A stretch of DNA of 64,000 nucleotides from Molossus alvarezi (Eukaryota > Chordata > Mammalia > Chiroptera > Molossidae), in contig CM073886.1 in the NCBI GenBank assembly GCA_037176705.1, positions 5,952,001 through 6,016,000 of the forward strand. The letters are read 5' to 3'. Within the stretch, counting starts at the first letter, position 1; every line of letters starts with the position of its first letter. Both the position numbers and the translations under genes were made by a program. Below the pieces are notes generated by a model. That model had not been told where the DNA came from, did no database searches, and saw nothing but the letters and a program-made list of their open reading frames with translations. Shown here piece after piece: positions 8,877 through 19,876 of the stretch.

Positions 8877-9490
8877 TGTAAGAACGTGGTGGAAGGAGAC
8901 GGTGCAGGGTCTCCAGAAGTGCAGGTGTATTGGGAATCAGCCTGCTGGACTACCTCTAAGGAGAGACTAGCAACCGGCTTGTATAGACTAGGGATTTTTA
9001 AACTCAGGGTTGGGGGGGGGGGCGTCGTTCAGCCGAGGAGACATGGCCATCATTGATTGGGCCTGGGGTCTCCCCAGTTCTTGATTGGTTGGACTTATTT
9101 TTCTTGTCCAGGAACCCTTTGCAGTTTTGGGTGGGTTAGGGTGGTTTCATCATTCCCTTCCTCCTGACTGGAGTGTTGGGTTTCAGTTTTCTGGAATGAG
9201 AGGTTTAGGGAAAGGTTCAATGATATGAGTGATGGGTTTTGGTTTCTTGGAATGAGAGGTTTAGGGCAGTAATATGGAAGTTAAGAGCTAACAGGCATGA
9301 CAGGGATTACAGAAGTCGAAATTAGCATTATTCACCAGGCTCAGGAGTACCTGCATATGCCCGAAATTACTGGTACTCAGAAGCTACAAAAGCCTCCCAA
9401 CACGTGGGGCAGCTATAGTCATAGGCAAAATTCCTTTACTTCTAGGGGTAATTAACCTACTATTGGAAAAATGTTGAGGAAGGTCCATCG
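8877..9490 (-). mobile_element. Presumed 5' LTR region of ERV-1
   Basis: Sequence beyond the primer site begins TGTAAG on the plus strand (LTR end ACA on the minus strand), three bases from the primer site as expected. It shows no visible similarity to the 3' end at 4864-5040, and the outer boundary is not clear. A G run (9011-9022) and two similar TTTCTTGGAATGAGAGGTTTAGG motifs (near 9190 and 9242) are present. Confidence 0.4.
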
Positions 9491-9639
9491 ATGATAAAAT
9501 TGGAGGCATTCAGTCGCCTTAGCCAAGAGGCCTCCATAAGAATGTCGCCTTAGCCCGGGGCCCAGGCCACCACAACACAACAAATGATGTTTGAGTAATG
9601 AAACATCCATGACAAAAATTTAAAAAATTTTGTGTAGGC

Positions 9640-9836
9640 CTTTTTTTTTCCAGAGAGAGAGAGGAAGAAAGAGGAAAAAACAGATAGAAACATCGATGAA
9701 TGAGAACATTGATTAGCTGCCTCCTGCATGCCCCCCATTGGGATTTGGCCCACAACCTGGGCATGTGCCCTGACCGGGAATCAAACCGGCGACCCCTTGG
9801 TGCAGGGTCAATGCTCAACCACTGAGCAGTGTGGGC
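9640..9836 (-). mobile_element. Type B SINE
   Basis: Classical Ves-like copy on the minus strand: A tail at the left, AACATCGATGAATGAGAACATTG, GCATGCCCCCCA, then ACCACTGAGCAGTGTGGGCC. Confidence 0.85.
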
Positions 9837-9949
9837 CTGGCAAAAAAATGTTTAAAAGACATGCAAATGATTTGCCCTAGGAAGACACACCCCTCTCCCT
9901 GTGCAAAAACCCTTTTGCCCTCATTTGCACATTCATTTCCATATCCCTG

Positions 9950-10660
9950 ATCTATAAATGTATCTGTTCTTTGAATTTTTAAGGGACAGGAGAGAATAAT
10001 AGAGAACTAATTAAGGGGCACTAGTCAGGGTTATAAGAAATGTTAAACATCCTTTCTCTGTTCATCGTGATTGCTTTGTTCTGACTGAAGAAAGCCCACT
10101 CTGACCTGGCTAGGGGCTGTAGGCCCTGGGGGTCGACCTCAGGAATGCTGCCCATTCGTACCTGAGAACAAAGGAAAACTGCTCAACACCACGGAAACAC
10201 TTACAACCTTGGAGCCCTGGAGGCGGTGCACTGGAGACCACCCTTCTAGCCCCAGCCCATTACTTCCCCAGGCCTGTAAATTTTAGCCATTGTTATTCCT
10301 CAGGCCTGTTATCTGTAACCCTTTTACCTACTGTTACTCCTTTTTGCCTACCTGTCTTTCCCCATTCGGCTACCCAACAGAAGCTGCAGAGGGACTTCAG
10401 AGCAGCTGTTACAGGACGACCCACTGCCCGCCCACGCCGCCTGCAGGGCTGGAACAGATTCTCACCCACGTGTCCACCTCCTCTCAGCTTAACGGGCTCA
10501 AGTAGTGACAGGCGGCCCAGACCCGTTCGTTGCCTGCTTTCAGATTCTTCTTGGAATGGGTTGTAACATCTCACCAGTTTCTTCATATGTGTTAAATAAA
10601 ATCTTAACGTGTTTGTCTCTTGAGAATTCCCAGGAGATCTTTGTCCTTCTACCCAATATA
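9950..10660 (+). mobile_element. Solo-LTR-like sequence
   Basis: C-rich, promoter-like stretch with AATAAAATC near 10596 followed by a T/G-rich segment, as in LTR R/U5 regions. Part of it (10414-10560) recurs in diverged form at 10700-10835. The family is not recognised. Confidence 0.35.
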
Positions 10661-10699
10661 ATCGGTTGGCTACGGGAGGTGGGGGAGCAGGTTTGTCAG

Positions 10700-10835
10700 G
10701 GATGACCCACTGCCCTCCCACGCTGCCCGCAGCACTGCACTAAGTGCTCATATATGATTCAACCGCGTCTCTGCTTAACCAGCTCAAGGAGTGACAGGGC
10801 CCAGACCCATTTGTTTTCCGGTTTCATTTCCAGAT
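10700..10835 (+). repeat. Second partial copy of the 10414-10560 segment
   Basis: Shares GACCCACTGCCC, CCCACGCNGCC, GCTTAACNNGCTCAAG and CCAGACCC in the same order with 10414-10560, about 290 bp apart. Probably a duplicated LTR piece. Confidence 0.6.
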
Positions 10836-10862
10836 CTTAGCTATTGTACATAATGCTGCTAA
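10836..10862 (-). mobile_element. LINE-1 fragment, left part, split by ERV-2
   Basis: AGCTATTGTACATAATGCTGCT is an antisense LINE-1 3' region. It continues at 18399 on the other side of the provirus. Confidence 0.65.
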
Positions 10863-11229
10863 TGTAAAGGACAAACACATGACCTTGCCCCCTGGATTTT
10901 CAGGGAATGGCAAGAACTAGCTGCTAATAGATAACCACTGCATTGTATAGATAACCATTGCTTTGTGTACACAGAAACTGATTGTTCCCTCAGGCATAAC
11001 AGCTAACTGCAAATATCTGTTTCTGTACGTGCTTGCTTGCTCGCAGACCCTCAGCCCAAATTCCTTAACAGGGGCTAAGTCAACTATATAAGCAACCAAC
11101 CCATCCCCTGAGCTCGGGGCTGCTCTCTCCTCTGTGTAGGATGGGACAGTTGCTGCGCAGCTAATAAAACTCTCTTAATTTGAACCCAGTTCGGAGTGTG
11201 AGTCTGGTCTGTCTCATTGGTCTACAACA
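10863..11229 (+). repeat. ERV-2 5' LTR
   Basis: 367 bp, TG...CA. TATA box TATATAAG at 11085-11092 and polyadenylation signal AATAAA at 11163-11168. Confidence 0.95.
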
Positions 11230-11230
11230 T

Positions 11231-11248
11231 TTGGAGGCCCCAGGGTGA
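11231..11248 (+). other. ERV-2 primer-binding site, tRNA-Thr-like
   Basis: TGGAGGCCCCAGGGTGAT (within a couple of bases) directly after the 5' LTR. It fits the complement of a tRNA-Thr 3' end at about 16 of 18 positions from memory; tRNA-Gln is a poorer alternative. Confidence 0.6.
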
Positions 11249-11650
11249 TAGACAAACGAGGTCCCCCACATCGGTGGGTTGACCTCCTCAGACCCCGGGA
11301 GACAGGTCCATCCGGGGAGCGGACAGGCAGTCTAGGGGAAGGCCTCAGAGAAGACTTTTCCTCCGCCCCAGATGCCATTCTGCCCTGGAATTGTCTCCAC
11401 TCCAAATTCCATCTGGAGAGCATCTGGAAACCCTGGGCCCAGGTTCGGTTCAGCAGACGAGACGTCCCTCGGTAAGTCTGTTTCTGAAAACTCTGCAGAG
11501 TAAGGGGAAGTGGATCTGCTGGACGCAGCACATAGATCCTGCCCCAGGGCCATAGCGGGACGTCGCTTTTGGCCCCGGTTTGGTTTGTCTGGTTTTTTGT
11601 CTGTCTTATTCATTTGTCCTTTTGTGTTTTGTGTTCCTGTGTCCTTCAAA

Positions 11651-13345
11651 ATGGGTCAGGGACCTAAGACCCCTCTTCAATGTCTCCTTGATAACTTCTC
11701 AGACTTTTCCAAGTGTGCCTCAGGTTACAGTATCTCAGCAGACCCTGGATTCTTGCGCACTTTGTGTGAATGGGAGTGGCCCACTTTCCGGGTCGATTGG
11801 CCCTCCCAGGGCACTTTTCACTTAAGCTCTTTGTAGTCTACGGGACTCCCGGACACCCAGACCAAACTCCTTACACTCATGTTTGGATTGACATAGCTAC
11901 TGACAAGCCTAATTATATTAAGAAATGTTCGCCCTGGCCGGTTTGGCTCAGCGATTAGAGCATTGGCATGCGGTCCAGAGAGACCCGGGTTCAGTTCCCG
12001 CTAAGGGTACGTACCTCAGTTGCAGTTTGTCCCCGGCCCTGGTTGGTTGTGCGGGTGGCAACCACTCGATGTGTCCCTTTCACATGGATGTTTCTCTCTC
12101 TCTCTGTTCCTCTCCCTCCCTCCCACTCTACCTGAACAAAAAATGGAAAAATGTCCTCGGGTGAGGATGATTAAAAAAAGAAAAGAAAGAAAAGAAATAT
12201 TCGTGCCCTAATAGGGGGAAGATTTTAATTGCCCAGCTTCCACAGAAGCCTCAGAAGCCCTCGGCTCCTGCTCCCTCCCAAAGGCTTTACCCTGTTCTTT
12301 CAGGTCCCCCAGAAGACCCCCTCACTGACCCTGTGGGGCCACCCCCTTATCGGCCACCGCCACCTGCCGCCATTGCTTGAGAGGCTGAAGCCCTTCAGCC
12401 GCTCAGCCCTCCCCATACACGTGGTGGCACCCCTTATAACCCCCCTGTGCAGGCACCAGAATCCTCGGCTGCCATCCTGCCCCTCCATCAGGTTGCTCCA
12501 CCACCGGGTGGAGACCAGACTCGGCCCTTCATGGTTTATGTCCCCTTCTCGACTAGCGACCTGTATAATTGGAAACAACAACACTTCCTTCTCTGATAAA
12601 CCCCAAGTTTTAATCTCTCTCCTAGAGACAGTCTTCCTCACCCATCAGCCCACTTGGGATGACTGTAAACAATTGTTGCAGGTCCTGTTCACCTCCGAGG
12701 AGAGGGACAGGGTCCACAGAGAGGCAGCAAAATCTGTCCTTGGGCCAGACGGCCAACCCCTCACAGATCCGGCCCAAATAGGAGCCCACCTCCCAACAAC
12801 CCGACCCAATTGGGACCCGAACACCGATCAAGGTAAGGAGGCTTTAACCCAGTATCGCCGATCTCTACTCCGGGGTCTCCGCAGAGCAGCCAAAAAGCCA
12901 ACTACTCTGTCTCAGGTAAGCGAGACTGTTCAAACCGCAGGGGACTCCCCAGCGGCCTTTCTTGAACGTCTCATGGAAGCTTATCGCCTCTTCACTCCCA
13001 TAGACCCGGAGGCCCCTGAGAATAGACGGACAATTAATATTGCTTTTGTCACCCAGTCGGCCCCAGACTTTAGGAAGAAACTCCAGAAATTAGAGGGTTT
13101 TGAAGGAAAGAATCTTAGTGAGTTAGTTGAAATAGCTCAGAGAGTATTTAACAAGAGTAATCACAGCCGCTCTTCAAGAGAATCAAAAAGGGCAACGGGG
13201 AAATAGGCCTAAAAACACAGGGCCAACCCCACGGAGACCTAGGCAACGATCTCGGCCACCTCCTGACCCTAACCAATGTGCCTACTGCAAAGAATATGGT
13301 CATTGGAAAAAGGACTGCCCTAAGAGGGGGCCAACAGAAACCTAA
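11651..13345 (+). pseudogene. gag: ERV-2 gag
   Basis: Starts ATGGGTCAG (MGQ, the myristoylation start of gammaretroviral matrix) at 11651. The frame is lost near 11830 and a SINE sits at 11931-12190. A long open stretch at 12229-13206 covers the Pro-rich linker and capsid, including the segment near 13105 ending in an amphipathic [14 protein letters not shown] helix. Nucleocapsid with one CCHC knuckle (C-x2-C-x4-H-x4-C, about 13280-13320) follows in another frame. One knuckle is typical of gammaretroviruses. Confidence 0.88.
11931..12190 (+). mobile_element. Type A SINE inside ERV-2 gag
   Basis: Complete copy with hairpin TCCTCGGGTGAGGA and A-rich tail. Target duplication AGAAATGTTC/AGAAATATTC. 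Confidence 0.93.
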
Positions 13346-13349
13346 GGAC

Positions 13350-13900
13350 CTCATCCTCTTGGGAGATACTGAATGAGGGGGCCGGAGATCCTACAGATTA
13401 GGCCCCCAGGAGTTCAAGGTAACATTACAAGTTGGGGGCCAACCTGTTGAATTTCTAGTTGATACTGGAGCCACCTTTTTTGTTTTAAAGGAGACCACAG
13501 GACCACTCTCATCTGAGAAAACGCCAATTTTAGGGGCCACAGGGATTAGGAAAGTCCAAATCCTACCCTTGGACTACGGTGAGAATAACTGACCTAGGCA
13601 AAGGAACTATCACTCATTCCTTCCTAGTCATGCCGACTGTCCCTACCCCCTCCTTGGCCGAGATCTCCAGAAATTGCGGGCCACGATCTCCTTCAAACAG
13701 GAGGGCTCCACCCTAACCCTCGGGGAACCAGCAGTGTCTCTCCTGCTTTCTGAGCCCCTATCTGAGGAATATCTCCTACTAGAAGAGCCTTTTAAAGAAA
13801 CCTCTAGTGCTGTCCTTGAAAAATGGAAAAAAGAAATACTGGGCGTTTGGGCAGACACTAACCCCCCTGGCCTAGCTAAGCATCAGCTCCAGTTATAGTA
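13350..13900 (+). pseudogene. pol: ERV-2 protease and start of reverse transcriptase
   Basis: The aspartic protease active-site motif LVDTGAT is encoded at about 13456-13476. The protease end LLGRD lies near 13650. The frame then runs into the amino end of reverse transcriptase (13674-13898). In-frame stops and shifts occur near 13590 and 13900. Confidence 0.85.
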
Positions 13901-14690
13901 CAACTGAGCAGCAATGCCTCCCCCTTCGGGTCCGCCAATGCCCAATCTCCATAAAGGCCAAACTAGGAATAACTACGCATATTAACAGACTCAGGGAAGC
14001 TGGCATTTTAAAACCTTGCCAGTTGGCCTGGAACACTCCCCTCTTGCTGGTTAAGAATCCTGGGACTGAGGATTTTAGGCTGGTCCATGATTTAAGGGAA
14101 GTAAACACTCGGGTGGAAATCATCCACCCCTCGGTTCCAAACCCTTACAGCTTCTGAGCCTGATCCCTCCCAGCCGTGTTTACTATACTGTCTTGGGCCT
14201 CAAGGACGCCTTCTTTCCAATTCCCTTATCGCCTCTCAGCCAACCCATCTTTCCTTCGAATGGGCTGATCCGGAAGGGGATTCTCAGGACAACTGACCTG
14301 GACCCGACTGCCTCAAGGACTCAAGAACTCTCCCACCATCTTCGATGAGGCCTTGAGCAAGGACCTCCAACTGTTCTGGGAAAGGTACCAACACGTCACC
14401 CTGCTACAGTATGTAGATGATTTGCTTCTAGCAGCCGCTTCTCTTCCTGAGTGTGAGGAGGCCTCGAAGGCACTCCTGCTAGAGCTAGAACACCTAGGAT
14501 ATCGGATCTCAGCCAAGAAAGCTCAATTCTGCACCACCACCGCGACCTACCTAGGTTATGAACTCAAAGAAGGAAAACGGTCGCTCCCCAATAGCAGGAT
14601 AGAGGCGGTCATGAAAATCCCTACCCCCACGACCAAGAGACAGGTACGGGAATTTCTTGGGGCTGTAGGGTACTGAAGCCTCTGGATCCC
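13900..14690 (+). pseudogene. pol: ERV-2 reverse transcriptase
   Basis: Carries the YVDD catalytic box at 14410-14421 inside a 107-codon open stretch (14353-14676) that ends with the REFLGAVGY connection motif. Upstream fingers/palm motifs are spread over several frames. Stops at 14157 and near 14676 disable it. Confidence 0.88.
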
Positions 14691-15860
14691 TAGCTTTGCC
14701 AAGATCACCAAGCCTCTCTATACCAGCACAGGGGGAAAGACAATGCCTTAATCTGGACTGAGATAGAACAACAGGCCTTTGAGAAATTAAAAATGGCCTT
14801 AATGTCTGCACCGGCCCTAGCTGTGCCTGATATCACTAAGCCCTTTCAGCTCTTTGTCTCTGAGACTCGGGGCATTGCCAAAGGGGTCCTAACCCAATCA
14901 TTAGGGCCCTGGAAGAGACCAGTTGCCTACTTATCTAAGAGATTAGACTCGGTAGCCTCCGGTGGCCCAGCTGCCTGTGGGCCATAGCAGCTGCTGCTAT
15001 TGTAGTTAAAGAAGCATCCAAGCTGACTCTAGGGCAAGACCTCCAGATTATTGGGGCACACTCTGTTGAGGTTCTCCTCAGGAGCCCTCCGGACCAGTGG
15101 ATGTCTAACATCCGGATCACCCAATACCAGGTACTCCTCTTAGACTCCTCCTGAATCCAGTTCCTGAAGACCTCTGCCCTCAACCCAGCCACCCTGCTGC
15201 CTGACGATGACCCTCAGGCTCCCCTTCATGATTGCGCAGACATTCTTGAGACTCTAACTAACCTGAGGTCTGACCTAACTGACAACCCTCTCCCAACTCC
15301 AGAGCATGCTCTCTGTACAGATGGGAGCAGCCTCATCCGGGAAGGAGTCCGGTATGCGGGACCAGCGGCAGTCACACAAGACAAGGTCATCTGGACCCTC
15401 TCCCAACTCCAGAGCATGCTCTCTGTACAGATGGGAGCAGCCTCATCCGGGAAGGAGTCCGGTATGCGGGACCAGCAGCAGTCACACAAGACAAGGTCAT
15501 CTGGGCCCAGACACTAGGGCACGGGACTTCAGCTCAGAGGGCTGAATTAATTGCCCTAACTCAGGCTTTAAGGGGTGAAAGGCAAGTCAGTAAACATCTA
15601 CACTGACAGCCGCTATGCCTTCGCCACCGCCCATGTCCACGGGGCCCTCTACCAAGAAAGGGGACTCCTAACCTCAGGAGGGAAACACCAAAAATAAAGA
15701 AGAAATTCTTGCCCTCCTAGAGGCCATTTGGCTACCAACAAAAGTGGCCATTATCCACTGGTGGGGCCACCAGAACTCCGACACCCCTGAAGCTAAGGGG
15801 GACGCCTTCGCCGATCAGACAGCCAAGGAGGTTGCCCTAAGACCAGTGGGGCCACTAGAG
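14690..15860 (+). pseudogene. pol: ERV-2 connection and RNase H
   Basis: The tether region includes a PVAYLSKRLD-type motif near 14920. RNase H begins near 15310 with a [10 protein letters not shown] motif (in a shifted frame), and a [12 protein letters not shown] motif lies near 15605. A 110-bp tandem duplication (15285-15504) and several shifts break the frame. Confidence 0.8.
15285..15504 (+). repeat. 110-bp tandem duplication within RNase H
   Basis: Copy 1 (15285-15394) and copy 2 (15395-15504) are nearly identical; I see one difference (GCGGCA versus GCAGCA). 110 is not a multiple of three, so the copy shifts the reading frame. Confidence 0.95.
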
Positions 15861-15899
15861 ATCCTTCCAGTCCTTCTGGGGAAAAGCCTCCCCAAGGAG

Positions 15900-17080
15900 C
15901 CCTCCTATACCCAAGAGGAGGGAGAACTTGGATGGAGGCTCAACTCCAACCAGGGGCCGCGCGGCTGGAGACTTCTCCCCATGGGAGGATCCTCTTGCCT
16001 GCGGCTCTAGGCCGAGAGCTGATCTCTCAGCTGCATCAGGGCACCCACCTGGGCAAGACTACACTCTCCAGTCCCATAGCCCAGGACTTTTATGTCCCAA
16101 ACCTCAACAGATGGACAGAGCCTGAAATAAGGAGATGCCCGGCCTGTGCCCAAGTCAACTCTCACCCTCGGGAAACAACAGACCTCGGGACCTGAGAACG
16201 AGGCACAGCTCCTGGTGACCACTGGGAAATTGACCTTACTGAGGTCACCCCTGGCCAATATAGCTATAAATATCTGCTTGTTTTCATAGATGCTACTCTG
16301 GCTGGACTGAGGCTTTTCCTACCAGACTGAAACTGCAGTAGCCCAGTTACTGCTCTCTGAGATAGTCCCCTGATTTGGCCTCCCTCTAGCTCTGGGGTCT
16401 GGCAATGGCCTGGCATTCATTGCTCAAACCACAAAATTGTTAGCTAAAGCTTTAGGGATTACCTGGAAATTGCATGGTACCTACAGGCCTCAGAGTTCAG
16501 GACAGGTAGAAAGAATGAACAGGACATTAAAGGAAACTTTAACTAAGCTCCACCTTGAGACGGGCGACAACTGGGTAAGGCTCCTTCCTTTTGCCCTCCT
16601 TTGTGTGCGCTGTACCCCTTATCTTAAGGGTTTCACCCCATTTGAAATCATGTTTGGCCGACCTCCCCCTATTCTACCCAAAATCGGGGACGAGGTCTTA
16701 GCCAACCTAGGTAACCAAAACCTCCTCAGCTCTTTGCAGGCAATCCAGAGGCTGAGAGAACAGACCCGACAGCTAATCAAGGACACCAGACCCCAACTGG
16801 GGACACCCCAGATACCACTACACGACTTCACCCCCCGTGACTGGGTCTGGGTCAAGAAACAATCAGCCTGCTTCCCTCGAGCCTCACTGGACTGGCCCTT
16901 TTCCTGTTATCCTGACCACGCCCACCGCTCTGAAGGTAGCAGGACGGAAATTTTGGATTCACCACACTCGGGTAAAGAAAGCCCACCCTGAGCAAATACC
17001 TGAACAATGGGCCTTACAGCGGACCGAGGATCCCCTGAAGGTAAAGCTCTCCAGGGTTTCCTCCTAGTCTCTTTCCTGAC
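15900..17080 (+). pseudogene. pol: ERV-2 integrase
   Basis: An HHCC zinc-binding region (H...H...CPAC) lies at about 16030-16150. The core domain has the first Asp in an IDLTEV segment near 16233 and the Glu in SSGQVERMN near 16500-16520. The expected middle acidic residue of the S-D-N-G motif reads S-G-N-G (near 16398). A C-terminal GPF-type strand region lies near 16890. A stop near 16329 also interrupts the core. Confidence 0.85.
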
Positions 17081-18030
17081 TCTGATCACTGGTAAGGCAC
17101 CTACCCAATTTAGATGCACTCAAGGGCGGCCACTGCTATGAAGGTTCGGGCCCTCCCTGCCCCTCGGAGACCTACAAGGACAGGGGACATGCTTCATCAT
17201 CGGCAACTACGACCTAAGCTCTTCCCCTTATGCGGACTCATGCGGGGACGCTACCACCCTAACCTCATTAAGCCCCTCATCACAAGAGACTTGGGTCCTA
17301 ACTGCACCCCCCGGGACTTGGTTTGCTTGCGCCTCAGGACTGACTCCCTGCGTGTTTCCCGTTGGAACCAAAGACTTATGTATTCTTGCTAGCATTATTC
17401 CACAGGTTTATTTCTTGTCTGTTTAGCCTTAGGAGAAACCTGTTGCGTTTATGCTAACCAATCTGATATTATAGAGAAAACATAAAATTAGACAGTGACT
17501 AAATGAACGAGAACAGGCTCTATCCACATCTAAGAATTGGTATGAGAACCTCTTTTTTTTTTTTTTTTTTTTATTCCTCACCCTAGGACATTTTTCCATT
17601 TTTTGGTACAGATAGAGTGGGAGGGAGAGAGAGAGAAACATCGACGTGAAAGAGACACATCGAGTGGCTGCCACCCGCACAACCAACCAGGGCCGGGGAC
17701 AAACTGCAACCGAGGTACATGCCCTTAGCGAGAACCGAACCCGGGTCTCTCCAGACCGCAGGCCGATGCTCTAACCGCTGAGCCAAACCGGCCAGGGCAA
17801 GAGAACCTCTTTAATTGGCCCCCATAGTTCACTACTCTTATCACTGGCCTTGCGAGCCCCTTAATCCTCCTCCTATTAATATTAACTTGTGGCCCAATCC
17901 TAATTAATTGAGAGAAAAAGTCCAGGCTGTTAAGCTCATGGTTCTTAGCACTCCCTATCAGAGGCTAGCCACAATGGAAGAAACTGAAGACACTTTAGAA
18001 TAAAAGATTTGATTTAACCCTAAGACCAGT
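17050..18030 (+). pseudogene. env: ERV-2 env remnant, centrally deleted
   Basis: A short amino-terminal env piece (17050-17400) overlaps the pol end, as in gammaretroviruses. After a SINE, only a hydrophobic membrane anchor (LITGLASPLILLLL-like, near 17835-17895) and tail remain. Most of the surface and transmembrane subunits are absent. A purine-rich stretch with GTGGGGAA (18028-18036) precedes the 3' LTR. Confidence 0.65.
17553..17798 (-). mobile_element. Type A SINE inside ERV-2 env
   Basis: Minus-strand copy with an 18-base T run at its left end. Duplication GAGAACCTCTTT on both sides. Confidence 0.93.
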
Positions 18031-18036
18031 GGGGAA

Positions 18037-18398
18037 TGTAAAGGACAAACACAGGACCTTGCCCCCTGGATTTTCAGGGAATGGCAAGAACTAGCTGCTA
18101 ACAGATAACCACTGCATTGTATAGATAACCATTGCTTTGTGTACACAGAAACTGATTGTTCCCTCGGGCATAACAGCTAACTGCAAATATCTGCTTCTGT
18201 ACTGCTTGCTTGCTCGCAGACCCTTAACCCAAATTCCTTAACAGGGGCTAAGACAACTATATAAGCAACCTACCCCCTGAGCTCGGGGCTGCTCTCTCCT
18301 CTGTGTAGGATGGGACAGTCGCGGCGCAGCTAATAACGCTCTCTTAATTTGAACCCAGTTCGGAGTCTAAGTCTGATCTGTCTTGTTGGTCTACAACA
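18037..18398 (+). repeat. ERV-2 3' LTR
   Basis: 362 bp, clearly the partner of the 5' LTR. The TATA box is kept (near 18257), but the AATAAA of the 5' LTR reads AATAAC here. Confidence 0.95.
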
Positions 18399-18530
18399 CT
18401 ATAAGCATAAGGTGCACATATTTCTTCCTACTGGTGTTTCAGAATTCTCAGAATGTATTCCCCAGAAGTGGAATCACTGGGTCAAATGGCAGCTCAATTT
18501 TTTTTAACTGATAGTCAATTTATTTAAAAG
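18399..18530 (-). mobile_element. LINE-1 fragment, right part
   Basis: CTATAAGCATAAGGTGCACATAT...GTGGAATCACTGGGTCAAATGG is the antisense LINE-1 3' region, continuing the piece at 10836-10862. Confidence 0.7.
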
Positions 18531-18538
18531 GTTGATTT

Positions 18539-18726
18539 GCCCAGCCAGTGTAGCTCAGTGGACTGAGCATGGTCCCATGGACTGAGAGGTCCCAGCTGGA
18601 TTCCAGGTCAGGGTACATGCCCAGGTTTTGAGCTCAATCCCCAGAGCGGGGCGTGCGGGAGGCAGCCAATTGATATTTCTCTCTCACATCAATGCGTCTC
18701 TCTCTCTCTAAAATATCAATATATAA
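18539..18726 (+). mobile_element. Type B SINE
   Basis: Starts GCCCAGCCAGTGTAGCTCAG and ends in AAAATATCAATATATA. First of four SINEs lying head to tail. Confidence 0.9.
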
Positions 18727-19010
18727 GCCCTGGCTGGTTTGGCTTAGCAGTTAGAGAGTCAGCCTGCAGTCCAGAGAGACCAGGGTTCAGTTCCTGCTGA
18801 GGGCATGTACCTCGGTTGTAGTTTGTCCCCGGCCCTGGATGGGTTTTGCGGGTGGCAACCACTCAATGTGTCCCTTTCACATCGATGTTTATCTCTCCCT
18901 TCCTCTCTCTCCTTCCCACTCTATCTAACAAAAAATGGAAAAATGTCCTCGGGTGAGGATAAAAATAAATAAATTAAAAAAATAATAAAATGAATAAAAT
19001 AAAATATCAA
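18727..19010 (+). mobile_element. Type A SINE
   Basis: Complete copy with terminal hairpin and a long A/T-rich tail. Confidence 0.9.
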
Positions 19011-19029
19011 TAAAAAATAATCTAAGTTG

Positions 19030-19262
19030 AGCCTTGGTTGGTTTGGCACAGTGGTTAGGTCAGCCTGTGGACCAATGATTCACGGGTTTGATTCTGGTCA
19101 AGGGCATGTAATTCGGTTGCGGTTCGTCCCCGGCCCTGGTTGGGGTCAAGCGGGAGGCAACCAGCTGATGTCCCTCTCAAGACGATTTTTCTTTCTCCCT
19201 CTCTCTCCCTCCCACTCTATCTGAAGATAATAGAAAAAAATGTCCTTGGGTGAGGATTGGAA
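19030..19262 (+). mobile_element. Type A SINE, diverged
   Basis: Shortened A-box region. The hairpin reads TCCTTGGGTGAGGA, which still pairs through a T-G wobble. Confidence 0.85.
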
Positions 19263-19277
19263 ATGAAAAGTTGATTT

Positions 19278-19507
19278 GCCCTGGCTGGTTAGAGCTCAGT
19301 GGTAGAGCGTTGGCCCATAGACCAAAGAGTCGCGGGTTCAATTCCAGTCAAGAGCACGTACTTCAGTTGCGGTTTGGTCCCTGGCCCTGGTCGGGGTCAT
19401 GTAGGAGGCAACCAATCAATGTGTCTCTCACATCAGTGTTTCTTTCTCTCCCTCCCACTTTATCTGAACATAAATGGAAAAATATCCTCAGGTGAAGATT
19501 TACAAAA
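19278..19507 (+). mobile_element. Type A SINE, diverged
   Basis: Head TTAGAGCTCAGTGGTAGAGCG. Hairpin region TCCTCAGGTGAAGA is partly decayed. Confidence 0.85.
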
Positions 19508-19510
19508 AAC

Positions 19511-19875
19511 AGTTGATTGAACCGGCTACAGTGGTGACTCCACCTCAGCTCCCGGTTCAGTGCTGGTGGAGGAGATCTGCGGACAGTCCCAGAGGGGCCG
19601 TGGAAGTCCATGAGCTGCTCCTGGGTACTCATTTGAAATGGATCCCAAGTTTGAGAACTCTCCCCACATGGGGTGGTTCTTGTAGTGATTCTCAGAATCT
19701 TGATAGGCATCTGAACTGGTCCTTTTTCACTTTGAGATTCTTTTCCTTTGGGCCTCTGATCAAGTCAACACACACCTTCTCCGAAGACTTTACATTGCAA
19801 CTGGTTAGAGTAATTCTGTTTCAGTGAATCACCACCTCTGGTTCCATGGGTGTCTTTTGGGGTTTATTTGTGTTT
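19511..19875. other. Intergenic sequence, no gene seen
   Basis: Between SINEs; no convincing reading frame or recognised repeat. Confidence 0.4.
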
Positions 19876-19876
19876 G

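Larger units (their letters stand above)
10863..18398 (+). mobile_element. Gammaretrovirus-like provirus ERV-2 with two LTRs, defective
   Basis: Structure LTR - primer site - gag - pro - pol - env remnant - LTR, 7.5 kb including two type A SINEs. The LTRs begin TGTAAAGG and end CTACAACA. Flanks CTAA (10859-10862) and CTAT (18399-18402) fit a 4-bp target duplication with one change. By eye the LTRs differ at roughly 17 substitutions over about 362 bp, so the insertion is not young. All genes carry stops or frameshifts, and the middle of env is deleted. Confidence 0.92.

Noticed and set aside
12229..13206. 325-codon open capsid segment of ERV-2 as a functional gag-derived gene
   Set aside because: The true gag start is separated by a frameshift and a SINE; the intact length is most simply chance survival. 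Expression or selection data would be needed to argue otherwise.
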